From an uncultured Rhodocyclaceae bacterium (GTDB lineage: Bacteria; Pseudomonadota; Gammaproteobacteria; Burkholderiales; Rhodocyclaceae), in the NCBI GenBank assembly GCA_900549295.1, contig URNG01000014.1, forward strand, positions 1 to 39,842: a DNA stretch of 39,842 nt, in the 5' to 3' direction. Positions 24,568 to 32,637 of the stretch are shown here, in pieces. The notes beneath the pieces are model-generated. The model was given only the letters and a program-made list of their open reading frames with translations. It was not told the DNA's origin and ran no database searches. The translations under genes were made by a program, and so were the position numbers. The first letter of the stretch is position 1. Every line of letters begins with the position of its first letter.

Positions 24568-25272
24568 TCAGGCCTGCAACACGAACGCCATTTTCGTTCC
24601 GGCGATTTCGATCACGTCATGATCGCCCAGGGCCTGCGCCTGAGCGTCGATGGCCTTGCCATTGAGCAGCGGATAAGTCTCGCCTTCGACGTGAGTGAGA
24701 AAGTAGCCGTGCGGGCGGCGGGCAATAACCGCCACCTGCAGGCCGGGCTTACCCAGGGTGGTGAGCGTTTTTTCCAGTTTCAGGAGCTTGCCCGCATTGG
24801 CTCCGCTCAATAGCTGGATTGCCGCCACCGGCAAGGCACTGGTACGGCTCGTCGTACCGATGTGACTGCGCGTCTGGCTCTCTGCCGTGGGTTGCAGGGA
24901 CAATTCACCCGTGTTGCTCACCTTGCCGATGTCGGAACGGATCATGGCCGTTTGCTCCGCATCCGGCAGCACGCTGTGCCCGGCATTGTCGGCCATGTAC
25001 TTCAGCTTGTATTTCCCGAGTTCGACGATGTCGTTGTTGCGCAGAAAATGCTTCTTGATCGCCTGCCCGTTGACCAGCGTGCCGTTAGTGCTGTTCAGGT
25101 CTTCCAGGAAGGAATCCTGCAAAATCGTGACGACGACGGCGTGTTCACCGGAAATGGCAAGATTGTCGATCTGGATGTCGTTATGGGGTTTGCGCCCGAT
25201 CGTCAGGCGCTCCTTGTTCAGTTCGATTTCCTTGAGCACCAGGCCATCCATGGAAAGAATCAGTTTTGCCAT
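24568..25272 (-). CDS. FHA-domain protein
   Basis: This 234-residue cytoplasmic protein has an N-terminal FHA domain (about 20-90) with GRKPHNDI, SGEHAVV and NSTNGTLVNG, which bind phosphothreonine peptides. The C-terminal part (about 145-234) has an FHA-like pattern (TTLGKPG, LLNGKAI, DHDVIEIAGTKMAF) but lacks the Arg and Ser-x-x-His residues, so it is probably a degenerate second copy. It lies 15 bases after a PP2C phosphatase gene, making a phosphoprotein reader and eraser pair. No Ser/Thr kinase gene is adjacent. Confidence 0.9.
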   Translation of the reverse strand: MAKLILSMDGLVLKEIELNKERLTIGRKPHNDIQIDNLAISGEHAVVVTILQDSFLEDLNSTNGTLVNGQAIKKHFLRNNDIVELGKYKLKYMADNAGHSVLPDAEQTAMIRSDIGKVSNTGELSLQPTAESQTRSHIGTTSRTSALPVAAIQLLSGANAGKLLKLEKTLTTLGKPGLQVAVIARRPHGYFLTHVEGETYPLLNGKAIDAQAQALGDHDVIEIAGTKMAFVLQA

Positions 25273-25287
25273 GTCACCGTTCCCAGA

Positions 25288-26124
25288 TTATTTCGTTTGA
25301 TTGAGAAAACCGTGCCACCAGCGCTTGGCAGCCGGTTGCGCCGCGCTGTGCGCATCCAGGCGCAACAGGACGACGGAAACATTGTCGCGGCCACCGTATT
25401 CGTTGGCCCGCTCAATGAGATGCCCGGCGCGCGTCGCCAGGCTGAATTTGTCCTGCCCGACGAGTTCGCAGATTTCGCGGTCTTCCAGCATGTCGTTCAA
25501 ACCGTCGGAACACAGCAGGACGATGTCGTCCGGCTCCAGTTCGTGCGTGGCGGTATCGACCAGCACGTCGCTCTCGACGCCCAGCGCGCGCGTGACGAGG
25601 TTGCGGTGTTCAGCATGACGCGCCGCTTCCGGGCTGATAAGACCTTCGTCGATCTGTTCCTGCAACAGGGAATGATCCTTGGTCAGCAGGTGCAATTTGC
25701 CGCGCCGCCACAGGTAGGCGCGCGAATCCCCCACATGCGCCACATGCAGGGAGCGCCCGAGTATCCAGGCAAAGACCAGGGTCGTGCCCATGCCGGCACA
25801 GGCCGCGCTGCTTTGCGAAGCACGGTAGATCGCCGAATTGGTGCCGCGCACTTCGTCGCTGATGATCTGCTCCGGTCGTTCGAGCATCTCCGGCGCCTCG
25901 GAAGCGCTGCGCAACAGGCGGGAAAAACTGGTGGCAAGCAGGGTCGTCGCCATGCTGCTGGCCACTTCGCCCGCGTTATAGCCGCCCATGCCATCGGCCA
26001 GCACGCCGATTCCGAAATCGGCATCGACAAAAACGGCATCTTCGTTATGCGCCCGCACGATGCCCGAGTCGCTGCATGCCGCAACCGTCAACGCATCGTG
26101 TAAAACAATTTCCGCCTGTGCCAT
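25288..26124 (-). CDS. PP2C-family Ser/Thr protein phosphatase
   Basis: The 278-residue protein is a metal-dependent phosphatase. Motifs in order are SDSGIVRAHNEDA, GVLADGMGGYNAGE, GMGTTLV, HVGDSRAYLWR, LCSDGLNDML and GGRDNVSVVLLR, with all metal-binding Asp present. No membrane segment is seen. The start at 26124 (MAQAEIVLHD) has TGAGGAAC about 10 bases upstream; an in-frame start eight codons earlier is less likely. It probably reverses Thr phosphorylation read by the neighbouring FHA protein. Confidence 0.93.
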   Translation of the reverse strand: MAQAEIVLHDALTVAACSDSGIVRAHNEDAVFVDADFGIGVLADGMGGYNAGEVASSMATTLLATSFSRLLRSASEAPEMLERPEQIISDEVRGTNSAIYRASQSSAACAGMGTTLVFAWILGRSLHVAHVGDSRAYLWRRGKLHLLTKDHSLLQEQIDEGLISPEAARHAEHRNLVTRALGVESDVLVDTATHELEPDDIVLLCSDGLNDMLEDREICELVGQDKFSLATRAGHLIERANEYGGRDNVSVVLLRLDAHSAAQPAAKRWWHGFLNQTK

Positions 26125-26221
26125 GTTTGTCTTGTTCCTCAGCCGCAAAGGCCAGAGGGACTATTGTCCGGTGTCTGCTCCCTGCGGTCAATTTTTATCT
26201 TGAGAGCATTTTACAGCGCGC

Positions 26222-27175
26222 CTACAGCGCAACTTCCTGCCCCAGCCCCCTGCTGCGCGCGGCCACAACGACGCGCGCGGCCAGGGCCAGATCCTGGATC
26301 GCCAGACCTTGCGACTCGAACAGGGTGATATCGTTTGCCGCCTGCCGCCCTGCCTGCCTGCCGATGAGGATATCGCCCAACTCGACCAGTTGCCGCGCAT
26401 GCAGGCGTCCCTTTTCCAGCAGCGGCAGCAAATCGCCCGCTTCGGCAAGCGCCGTCGGCACGCTATCCACGGCAATCAGCTGGCAGCGGCGCAGGGTTTG
26501 CTCGGAAATTTCCTGGCGGATCAAGGCATTGGACCCTGCTGCGTTGATATGCGCCCCTTCTGCCAGCCAATCCGCCTCGAACAAGGGTCTGCTCGCCGTC
26601 GTCACCGTGCCGATCACGTCGCTCTCGCGCACGGCGGCTTCGGCGCTGGGCGCTGCAACGATGTCCCTGCCGGTCGCCTCCGACATGCGCGCACAAAAAT
26701 CCGCCAGTTTTGCCGCATCGCGCGCAAACACCTTGACCGTTTCCAGCGGCAGTGCCGCGCAAATCGCCTGCACATGGCCTTCGGCCTGCCAGCCGGAGCC
26801 AAACACGCCGGCCACTCGCGCCTCCGGACGTGCCAGCGCGCGCGCCGCGACACCGCTGGCCGCGCCGGTGCGCACCATGCCCAGATAATCCGCCGCGACG
26901 ACGGCAGTCGGTTCGCCGCTGGCCGCATCGAACAGATGCACCCGGAAACGGTTGCCGCTGCGGTTGCTGGTGTACGCCTTGTAGCCGATCACGCCTTGCG
27001 CTGGCAAAGCACCCTGCAAAATGTGCAAGGTAGTTTGCGGCAGACGGCTGCGCTGACGGGGAATGTCCACCGCCCGCCCGTGCGCGAGTTCCCGGTGCGC
27101 TTCTTCCACGGCGGCGAGCGCCATGTCCGTGGTCAACACCTGACGCACGTCGTCTTCAGTCAACAAAAGCGCCAT
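26222..27175 (-). CDS. Ornithine cyclodeaminase / mu-crystallin family protein
   Basis: The 317-residue protein has the NAD-binding motif GVFGSGWQAEGHV (about 124-136) and family segments GYKAYTSN, LGMVRTGAASGVAA and GAHINAAGSNA. The family includes ornithine cyclodeaminase, alanine dehydrogenase (archaeal) and ketimine reductases; the reaction here cannot be chosen by eye. It lies 25 bases after the glutaredoxin gene on the same strand. AGAAAAA rather than a strong Shine-Dalgarno precedes the ATG. Confidence 0.88.
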   Translation of the reverse strand: MALLLTEDDVRQVLTTDMALAAVEEAHRELAHGRAVDIPRQRSRLPQTTLHILQGALPAQGVIGYKAYTSNRSGNRFRVHLFDAASGEPTAVVAADYLGMVRTGAASGVAARALARPEARVAGVFGSGWQAEGHVQAICAALPLETVKVFARDAAKLADFCARMSEATGRDIVAAPSAEAAVRESDVIGTVTTASRPLFEADWLAEGAHINAAGSNALIRQEISEQTLRRCQLIAVDSVPTALAEAGDLLPLLEKGRLHARQLVELGDILIGRQAGRQAANDITLFESQGLAIQDLALAARVVVAARSRGLGQEVAL

Positions 27176-27200
27176 TTTTTTCTCCGCGAGAATTGGGCGA

Positions 27201-27521
27201 TTACCCGGCGATTCCTGCCAGCAATTCCTGCAATTCGCCGTTCTGGTACATCTCGCGCATGATGTCGCAGCCGCCGATGAATTCGCCCTTGACGTAAAGC
27301 TGCGGAATGGTCGGCCAGTTGGCGTATTCCTTGATGCCCTGGCGGATGGCTTCGTCGGCCAGTACGTTCACCGTGACGAAGTTTTCCACGCCGCAGGCTT
27401 TCAGAATCTGCACGGCGGTGCCGGAAAAACCGCACTGCGGAAAGCGGGCGTCGCCTTTCATGTAAAGCACGACCGGATTGCCGGTGACGGTGGCGTGAAT
27501 CTGCTGCTGAATGTCGGACAT
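27201..27521 (-). CDS. grxD: Monothiol glutaredoxin (Grx4 family)
   Basis: The 106-residue protein has the CGFS active site at residues 30-33 and WPTIPQLYVKGEFIGGCDI, which binds glutathione. Such proteins carry a 2Fe-2S cluster between two subunits and deliver or sense iron-sulfur clusters. The start at 27521 (MSDIQQQIHA) fits the family. It follows prmC closely on the same strand. Confidence 0.96.
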   Translation of the reverse strand: MSDIQQQIHATVTGNPVVLYMKGDARFPQCGFSGTAVQILKACGVENFVTVNVLADEAIRQGIKEYANWPTIPQLYVKGEFIGGCDIMREMYQNGELQELLAGIAG

Positions 27522-27534
27522 AAAAACTCCAGAA

Positions 27535-28350
27535 TCAAATCCGCCCGCCGGACACGCGATCCGTGCCAGCGAGGTCGGGGTGGGTAAAGGTGTCTTGGAA
27601 ACCCGCCGCCTGCAATAAGTTCCGGCAGGTTTCGCCCTGATCGTAGCCGTGCTCGAACAACAGCCAGCCGCCCGGCTGCAAGTAAGCGCCCGCTCCGGCC
27701 ACGATCCGCCGGATACAGGACAGGCCATCCGCCGCATCGGTCAGCGCCATGCGCGGCTCGAACGGCAGGCCGTCGCCTGCGAGATGCGGGTCGTCCGCCG
27801 CGATGTAGGGCGGATTGGCGACGATGAGATCGAAGCGCCGCCCGGCCAGCGGCGCATACCAATCGCCCTGGAAAAACTCGACCTGCGCCCGCAAGCGCCG
27901 GGCGTTGTTGCGCGCCACGTCGAGCGCCGCAACGGACAGATCGACCGCGCAGACGGTGCTTGCCGGGCTTTCCAGCGCCAGCGAAACGGCGACGATACCG
28001 GAGCCCGTCCCCAGATCGAGCACCTGCGCCGGGTTCGGCAAAATCTTCAGCTTGGCCAGCGCCAGTTCGATCAGGACTTCGGTTTCCGGGCGCGGCACCA
28101 GGACGGCGGGCGTCACCTGAAATACCCTGCCGCGAAATTGCGCCTCGCCGAGCAGATAGGCCACCGGCTCGCCCGCCTCGCGCCGCGCCGCCCAGGCCAT
28201 GAATTGCGCCTCGGCCAGCGCAGCGAGCGGCGTTTCCGGACGCGCCAGCAAGTCTGCGTGTGAGCACCCACTTGCGGTCTGTAGCAGTAAACGAGCGTCC
28301 AGCCGTTCGATACGGCCACACGCCCAAGCCAATGCTTCGCCCAGGGTCAC
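27535..28350 (-). CDS. prmC: Peptide chain release factor N5-glutamine methyltransferase
   Basis: PrmC methylates the GGQ glutamine of release factors, and its substrate gene prfA lies just upstream. The 271-residue protein has an N-terminal helical domain, the SAM motif LDLGTGSG (111-118) and catalytic NPPY at 179-182. The start is GTG at 28350, overlapping the prfA stop (GTGA). A longer in-frame extension upstream lies inside prfA and has no family similarity. Confidence 0.95.
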   Translation of the reverse strand: MTLGEALAWACGRIERLDARLLLQTASGCSHADLLARPETPLAALAEAQFMAWAARREAGEPVAYLLGEAQFRGRVFQVTPAVLVPRPETEVLIELALAKLKILPNPAQVLDLGTGSGIVAVSLALESPASTVCAVDLSVAALDVARNNARRLRAQVEFFQGDWYAPLAGRRFDLIVANPPYIAADDPHLAGDGLPFEPRMALTDAADGLSCIRRIVAGAGAYLQPGGWLLFEHGYDQGETCRNLLQAAGFQDTFTHPDLAGTDRVSGGRI

Positions 28351-29429
28351 GCGCCGCCCGCCAGTTCGGCCAGTTGGTCGGCCTGATGTTCGGCAGCCAG
28401 CGCGTCGAGCACTTCGTCCAGATCGCCCTCCATGATGGCGGCGATCTTGTAGAGGGTGAGGTTGATGCGGTGATCCGTCACCCGGCCCTGCGGAAAGTTG
28501 TAGGTACGGATGCGCTCGGAGCGGTCGCCAGAGCCGATCAGGCTCTTGCGCGTGCTGGCGATGGCGCTCTGCTGAGCGCGCAATTGCTGATCCTTGATGC
28601 GCGCCGCCAGCACGCGCAGGGCGGATGCCTTGTTGGCGTGCTGCGAGCGCCCGTCCTGGCATTCGGCGATCAGCCCCGTCGGCAGGTGGGTGATGCGCAC
28701 GGCGGAATCGGTCTTGTTGATGTGCTGCCCGCCGGCGCCGGAAGCGCGGAAGGTGTCGATCTTCAGATCCGCCGGATTGAGGTTCACGTCCTCCACCTCG
28801 TCGGCTTCCGGCATCACCGCCACCGTGCAGGCCGAGGTGTGGATGCGCCCCTGGGTTTCGGTTTCCGGCACCCGCTGCACGCGATGCCCGCCGGACTCGA
28901 ACTTGAGCCGCGAATACGCCCCATCGCCGTCGATACGGCAGATGATTTCACGATAGCCGCCCAGTTCCGACTCGTTGGCCGACAGGATTTCCACCGGCCA
29001 GCGCCGCCCTTCGGCATAGCGCGCGTACATGCGGAACAGGTCGCCCGCGAACAGCGCCGATTCATCGCCGCCCGTGCCGGCACGAATTTCCAGCAAGACG
29101 CTGCGCTCGTCATTGGGGTCGCGCGGCAGGAGCAGCTTTTGCAATTCCAGTTCCAGTTCCGGCAGACGCGCCTTGGCGGCGGCGATTTCCTCCTCCGCGA
29201 AAGCGCGCATTTCCGGATCGGCGCGCAAGACCTCGGCCTCGTCCAGATCGCGCTCGCACTGGCAGAAGGCCTGATACGTCAGCACCACCGGCTCCACCTC
29301 GGCGCGTTCCCGCGTCAGGCGGCGGAATTTGTCCATATTCCCCGCCGTTTCCGGCGCGGCGAGCAGCAGATCGATCTCGCCCAGGCGATCCGTCAGTAAG
29401 GCCAGCTTCTGGCGAATGCTATCTTTCAT
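28347..29429 (-). CDS. prfA: Peptide chain release factor 1
   Basis: RF1 ends translation at UAA and UAG. The 360-residue protein has the stop-codon-reading tripeptide PET (188-190, the PxT class) and GGQ at 233-235 in GAGGQHINKTDSAVR. The start at 29429 (MKDSIRQKL) gives the usual length. hemA, which often precedes prfA, is absent; the upstream neighbour is divergent. Confidence 0.98.
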   Translation of the reverse strand: MKDSIRQKLALLTDRLGEIDLLLAAPETAGNMDKFRRLTRERAEVEPVVLTYQAFCQCERDLDEAEVLRADPEMRAFAEEEIAAAKARLPELELELQKLLLPRDPNDERSVLLEIRAGTGGDESALFAGDLFRMYARYAEGRRWPVEILSANESELGGYREIICRIDGDGAYSRLKFESGGHRVQRVPETETQGRIHTSACTVAVMPEADEVEDVNLNPADLKIDTFRASGAGGQHINKTDSAVRITHLPTGLIAECQDGRSQHANKASALRVLAARIKDQQLRAQQSAIASTRKSLIGSGDRSERIRTYNFPQGRVTDHRINLTLYKIAAIMEGDLDEVLDALAAEHQADQLAELAGGA

Positions 29430-29552
29430 GAAACAGCTTGTCGTAGGGCACAAAGGATGCGCAGTTTACCCGGAAAGGAGAAGGAACCTGCGATTGGCTT
29501 GGCGGGTCAGAGAGCGGGTCACCCTTCCTGCGCCCCTCCCTGCGCCAAAACC

Positions 29553-30176
29553 ATGCCCAGCAACTTCCCCGCCTTCTTCGCCGACGCCCCGCGCATCACG
29601 CTCCACGATCCGCTCGCCGAATTTCTCGGCAGCGCCACCGACGGTCGCATCGAATACGGCTACGCCGATGCCGTGCGTCTGGCCGGCCACTCCTGCCCTA
29701 CCGTCGCCGGCGCCTGGCTGATGACCGTGCACGGGCTGCGCGCGCTCTACAAGGATGCCACGCCGGTACGCGGCGACATCGCCGCCCGCCTGCGCGAACC
29801 CCGCGACAGCGGCACCACCGGCGTCGTTGCCAGCGTCGTGCAACTGATTACCGGTGCCGCCGCCGAAACCGGCTTCCACGGCATCGGCCCCAACCGCCGC
29901 TTTTCCCGGCATCAGCTCCTGCAATTCGCCGCCCAGGACCAAACCGCCACCCTGAGCCTCACCCGCCGCGACAGCGGGCAGAGCGTACACCTCGATCTCG
30001 ACCCCTCCTGCGTCCCCTGGCCGGCGGAAATGCAGTCCCTCATGCCCCGCGCCGTCTCCGGCCAGGCCACCCCCGCCGAACGAGCGCGCTTTGCCGACCT
30101 CTGGCAGGAACGGGTACGGCAGATGCTGATCGAGCATGCGGACGATCCGCGACTCGTTCACGTCACCACAGCGTAA
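29553..30176 (+). CDS. FmdE-like domain protein
   Basis: The 207-residue protein has ADAVRLAGHSCPTVAGAWLM (about 39-58), which resembles the GHxCP metal-site motif of the FmdE family (named after a gene near formylmethanofuran dehydrogenase). I recognise close relatives as conserved proteins of unknown function in betaproteobacteria. A further segment is TGVVASVVQLITGAAAETGFHG. No secretion signal is seen. There is no methanofuran pathway in the window. No clear Shine-Dalgarno precedes the ATG; the frame is open back to 29457, so the start is uncertain. Confidence 0.7.
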   Translation: MPSNFPAFFADAPRITLHDPLAEFLGSATDGRIEYGYADAVRLAGHSCPTVAGAWLMTVHGLRALYKDATPVRGDIAARLREPRDSGTTGVVASVVQLITGAAAETGFHGIGPNRRFSRHQLLQFAAQDQTATLSLTRRDSGQSVHLDLDPSCVPWPAEMQSLMPRAVSGQATPAERARFADLWQERVRQMLIEHADDPRLVHVTTA

Positions 30177-30222
30177 AAAACCCCGCGCATTGAAGTGCCA
30201 CGCGGGAGCAACGCGGGGTTTT
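30177..30222. terminator. Bidirectional terminator
   Basis: AAAACCCCGCG (30177-30187) and CGCGGGGTTTT (30212-30222) pair around a loop that holds a smaller possible stem. It sits between the convergent FmdE-like and FlgO-like genes and can serve both. Confidence 0.85.
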
Positions 30223-30240
30223 GCTTATGGGCTGCCAGCG

Positions 30241-30813
30241 TCAGCGGGTACGCAACAAACTCTTGACCTGCCGGTTGCGCGGCAAAGTGTAGTCGTGCGC
30301 GGCGAGCACCAGACTGCTCGACGGATCGACCAGCTTGAGCGTCACATGCAGCATGCTCGCCCCTTCGGCATAGGTGCCGACGACCACGCCCTGAGCATTG
30401 TGCGCGGCAGCGACTTCGCGGATCTCACGGGTCAGCAGGAATTCGCCTTCGTTACGCTTCATGTAGATGCCGTTACGCACCTTCAATTCGGCCACCGGGC
30501 GGCCCGATTGCGTCAGCCACGAGGCGATGTGCTCCGTCACCAGACGCCCCAGGGTGGAGGACTGTTCCAGCGCATTCACGTTGGCCAGGGTCGCCACGAT
30601 CAGCGCCGAGCCACCGCCATCGCGGTTGCTGGCCGCAGCAGGGCGGCCGATTTGCGCCATCAGGGCGGCGGCGGCCTGGTAATTGGCTTCGCGCAAGGGA
30701 TCCTGCCGGGCCTCGGTCCAGGTCGGCTCGACCTGACGCGGCCCCTCGGTCGTCTGGCATGCGGCCGTGATCGCCAGCAAGACGGCGATGGAGAAAAGTT
30801 TCAGCGCGCGCAT
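30241..30813 (-). CDS. FlgO-like lipoprotein
   Basis: The 190-residue protein has a lipoprotein signal with lipobox ITAAC (Cys at about 19). The body, from ALIVATLANVNALEQSSTLGRLVTEHIASWLTQSG to VVVGTYAEGASMLHVTLKLVD, matches the FlgO domain pattern. FlgO is an outer-membrane lipoprotein needed for normal flagella in Vibrio, but FlgO-like domains also occur away from flagellar genes, and none are in this window. It overlaps the upstream lipoprotein gene by about 13 bases, so the two are coexpressed. Confidence 0.8.
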   Translation of the reverse strand: MRALKLFSIAVLLAITAACQTTEGPRQVEPTWTEARQDPLREANYQAAAALMAQIGRPAAASNRDGGGSALIVATLANVNALEQSSTLGRLVTEHIASWLTQSGRPVAELKVRNGIYMKRNEGEFLLTREIREVAAAHNAQGVVVGTYAEGASMLHVTLKLVDPSSSLVLAAHDYTLPRNRQVKSLLRTR

Positions 30814-31559
30814 TTGCTGCCTCCCTGACCGCAATCACCGAGAATCTGCAACGGCTGGGCGCTGCGCTGCTGGTTCCAGTACAGAGCTGCATCCTGGTCC
30901 GCCGTGTAATAGATGCTGGAATGGCGGCTGACGATGCGCTGGCCATCGGCAACCGATACCGTCAGCAGGATTTCCGACTGCGGCACCGGGCCGGACGCAT
31001 GGCGGCCACCGTCCAGACCTTCGCTGCGCAACCAGTCGAAACCTTCCAGACCGGCAACGGCGGCCAGCAGCTTCGATCCCGCATTGACCCCTCGGGCACT
31101 CGCGCCGGGAGCGGCCAGCACGCCGCCAATGGCCCACAAACCCGCCGTCAGCAAGGTCGCCTCACCGTAAAAGCGGGTTCCGGCAGCGCGCTCCGGCTGG
31201 AAACCGTAAATGTTGTAGCGCACATCCGCCACCAGCGCGCCGTTCGGATCGAGCGTCACCGGCACCCCCTGGGCCACCAGCGAGGTCGTCAGCAACTCGC
31301 GGAAACCTTCGACGAAAGCCTGCTCTCCACCGGGCTGCGGAATATGCAAAGCGCGCCCGTTGAGCTTGCCGTCCAGACTGCCGACCAACTGCGCCGCAAA
31401 GTGGTCGGCAATCAATTGCCAATGCCGGGCGGCCTGGAGCTTTTGTTGTTCCTCGTTGGCAAAACGTGTCGGCGCAGGCACGTCCGCATAACGCGCCGCA
31501 CATCCCGTAAAGCCGAGGCAGACGGTCGCCGCTGCCAGCGCAAATACTCTTTTTTTCAC
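30801..31559 (-). CDS. Putative lipoprotein of unknown function
   Basis: The 252-residue protein starts with GTG at 31559, preceded by GGAGAGGA, and has the signal MKKRVFALAAATVCLGFTGC with a lipobox FTGC. No named domain is recognised. Features that can be seen are a central hydrophobic Gly/Ala-rich stretch (about 145-165), which might be a membrane-associated segment, and the Cys pair near the C-terminus (GDCGQGGSKC), which could form a disulfide. It is first in a two-gene operon with the FlgO-like lipoprotein and is divergent from an XRE regulator. Confidence 0.75.
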   Translation of the reverse strand: MKKRVFALAAATVCLGFTGCAARYADVPAPTRFANEEQQKLQAARHWQLIADHFAAQLVGSLDGKLNGRALHIPQPGGEQAFVEGFRELLTTSLVAQGVPVTLDPNGALVADVRYNIYGFQPERAAGTRFYGEATLLTAGLWAIGGVLAAPGASARGVNAGSKLLAAVAGLEGFDWLRSEGLDGGRHASGPVPQSEILLTVSVADGQRIVSRHSSIYYTADQDAALYWNQQRSAQPLQILGDCGQGGSKCAR

Positions 31560-31616
31560 AAGTCCTCTCCAAGAAAGGCCACCCCGAAACAAGCGGCGGC
31601 AAAAAATGCAAGCCAA

Positions 31617-31645
31617 ATACTAAGAATTCCTTAGTTCAGGGTCAA
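31617..31645 (-). promoter_or_regulatory. Lipoprotein operon promoter with an inverted repeat in its spacer
   Basis: On the minus strand TTGACC (31645-31640) and TAGTAT (31622-31617) are 17 bases apart. The inverted repeat ACTAAG-AATTC-CTTAGT (31619-31635) fills most of the spacer and overlaps the -10, an arrangement expected of a repressor operator. Confidence 0.6.
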
Positions 31646-31655
31646 GCAAAAACTA

Positions 31656-31670
31656 AGACTATTTGAGTCT
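31656..31670. promoter_or_regulatory. Second inverted repeat near the XRE gene
   Basis: AGACT-ATTTG-AGTCT has the same 5-base spacing as the neighbouring repeat, and ACTAAG overlaps its left arm. It lies 30 bases before the XRE start and may be an autoregulatory site. Confidence 0.4.
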
Positions 31671-31700
31671 CATGTCGTAATCAGGCTTCAATCCCGCTCA

Positions 31701-32075
31701 ATGGCAGACTCGTCGGTTTTCTCCATGCGCTTGAAAGCAGCACGCGTGCGCAAGGGATTGACGCAGATGCAGTTGGGCGTGCTGGCGCAGATCGACGAGT
31801 ATTCGGCGAGCGCCCGCATCAATCAGTACGAGCGCGGCAAACACCAGCCGGATTTCAATACCGCCGAGCGGCTGGCCCAGGTGCTGTCAGTGCCGACGCC
31901 TTATTTCTATGCGCGCGACGACCTGCTCGCCGATTTCCTGCTCGACTGGCACGCGCTTTCTGCCGCCGCGCGCAGCGCCATTGCCGCCCGGACCAGGGAA
32001 ATACTGACCGCGACGGACGAAAAACCCAGTGAAGAAACTGACGGGAAAAACGGCAGAGACGCCCCCGCCGCCTAG
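31701..32075 (+). CDS. XRE-family transcriptional regulator
   Basis: A 124-residue protein with an N-terminal helix-turn-helix domain (about 8-68): RLKAARVRKGLTQMQLGVLA then ARINQYERGKHQPDFNTAERLAQVL. The C-terminal part (about 70-124) is helical then charged. Its gene is divergent from the lipoprotein operon, with two inverted repeats between, so it is a candidate repressor of that operon. Its 3' end overlaps the end of the convergent crcB by 4 bases. Confidence 0.9.
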   Translation: MADSSVFSMRLKAARVRKGLTQMQLGVLAQIDEYSASARINQYERGKHQPDFNTAERLAQVLSVPTPYFYARDDLLADFLLDWHALSAAARSAIAARTREILTATDEKPSEETDGKNGRDAPAA

Positions 32076-32461
32076 CCCCATACCCGGCCCGCGCCCACGC
32101 TGAGCAGGCCGAGCCAGGTGCCGAGCAGGGAGCCGCCCAGATGCAGGCTGGCGAGGCTCAGGGCGAGCAGGGGGTGGCCGCCGAGCAGGCGTTCGACGAC
32201 TTCGGCGGAAAAGCTGGAAAAGGTGGTCAGACCGCCGAGAAAGCCGGTAATCACGAAAAGCTTGAGATACGCGGGCAGATCGGCGTGCAGATGGAAATAG
32301 CCGGCTGCCATGCCGACCAGATAACCGCCGAGCAGATTGGCCGTCAGCGTTCCCAGCGGCAAGGCGGGAAACACCGGATTGAGCGCGATGCCGAGCAGCC
32401 AGCGCGACAGCGCGCCGAGCATGCCGCCCACGCCGACGGCGAGAATGGCCTGAAGGTGCAT
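32072..32461 (-). CDS. crcB: Fluoride channel CrcB/Fluc
   Basis: This 129-residue inner-membrane protein has four hydrophobic helices and the family motifs GGMLGALSRW and TGFLGGLTTFSSFSAE. It exports F- as an antiparallel dimer. Only one crcB is present, as in homodimeric types. I looked for a fluoride riboswitch upstream (32462-32540) and did not find one. Confidence 0.95.
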   Translation of the reverse strand: MHLQAILAVGVGGMLGALSRWLLGIALNPVFPALPLGTLTANLLGGYLVGMAAGYFHLHADLPAYLKLFVITGFLGGLTTFSSFSAEVVERLLGGHPLLALSLASLHLGGSLLGTWLGLLSVGAGRVWG

Positions 32462-32599
32462 CCGCGTTTTCCCCGACTGATGAAAGCGGCAATGATAGCA
32501 AGCGCGCCGTGCCGCTCAGGCGGCGGAGGAACAAACAAAAAGCAACCTTTCAATCGATCTATATTATTTCAAGGAATATAGAGAAGCTGACCCGCTGAG

Positions 32600-32632
32600 T
32601 AGAATGCCGCCTGTCACAAAACCTACACAGGC
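32600..32632 (+). promoter_or_regulatory. -10 element and inverted repeat before the PhoU-like gene
   Basis: TAGAAT (32600-32605) is a likely -10. GCCTGT (32609-32614) and ACAGGC (32627-32632) form an inverted repeat with a 12-base spacer, covering the expected transcription start and ending five bases before the ATG. It does not match the Pho box well. Confidence 0.45.
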
Positions 32633-32637
32633 CTGAA

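Noticed and set aside
32462..32540. Fluoride riboswitch upstream of crcB
   Set aside because: I could not find the conserved pseudoknot elements; the region is short and simple.
32606..32632. Pho box upstream of the DUF47-pit operon
   Set aside because: CTGTCAC occurs, but the second 7-mer at the correct spacing does not match; an inverted repeat describes the site better.
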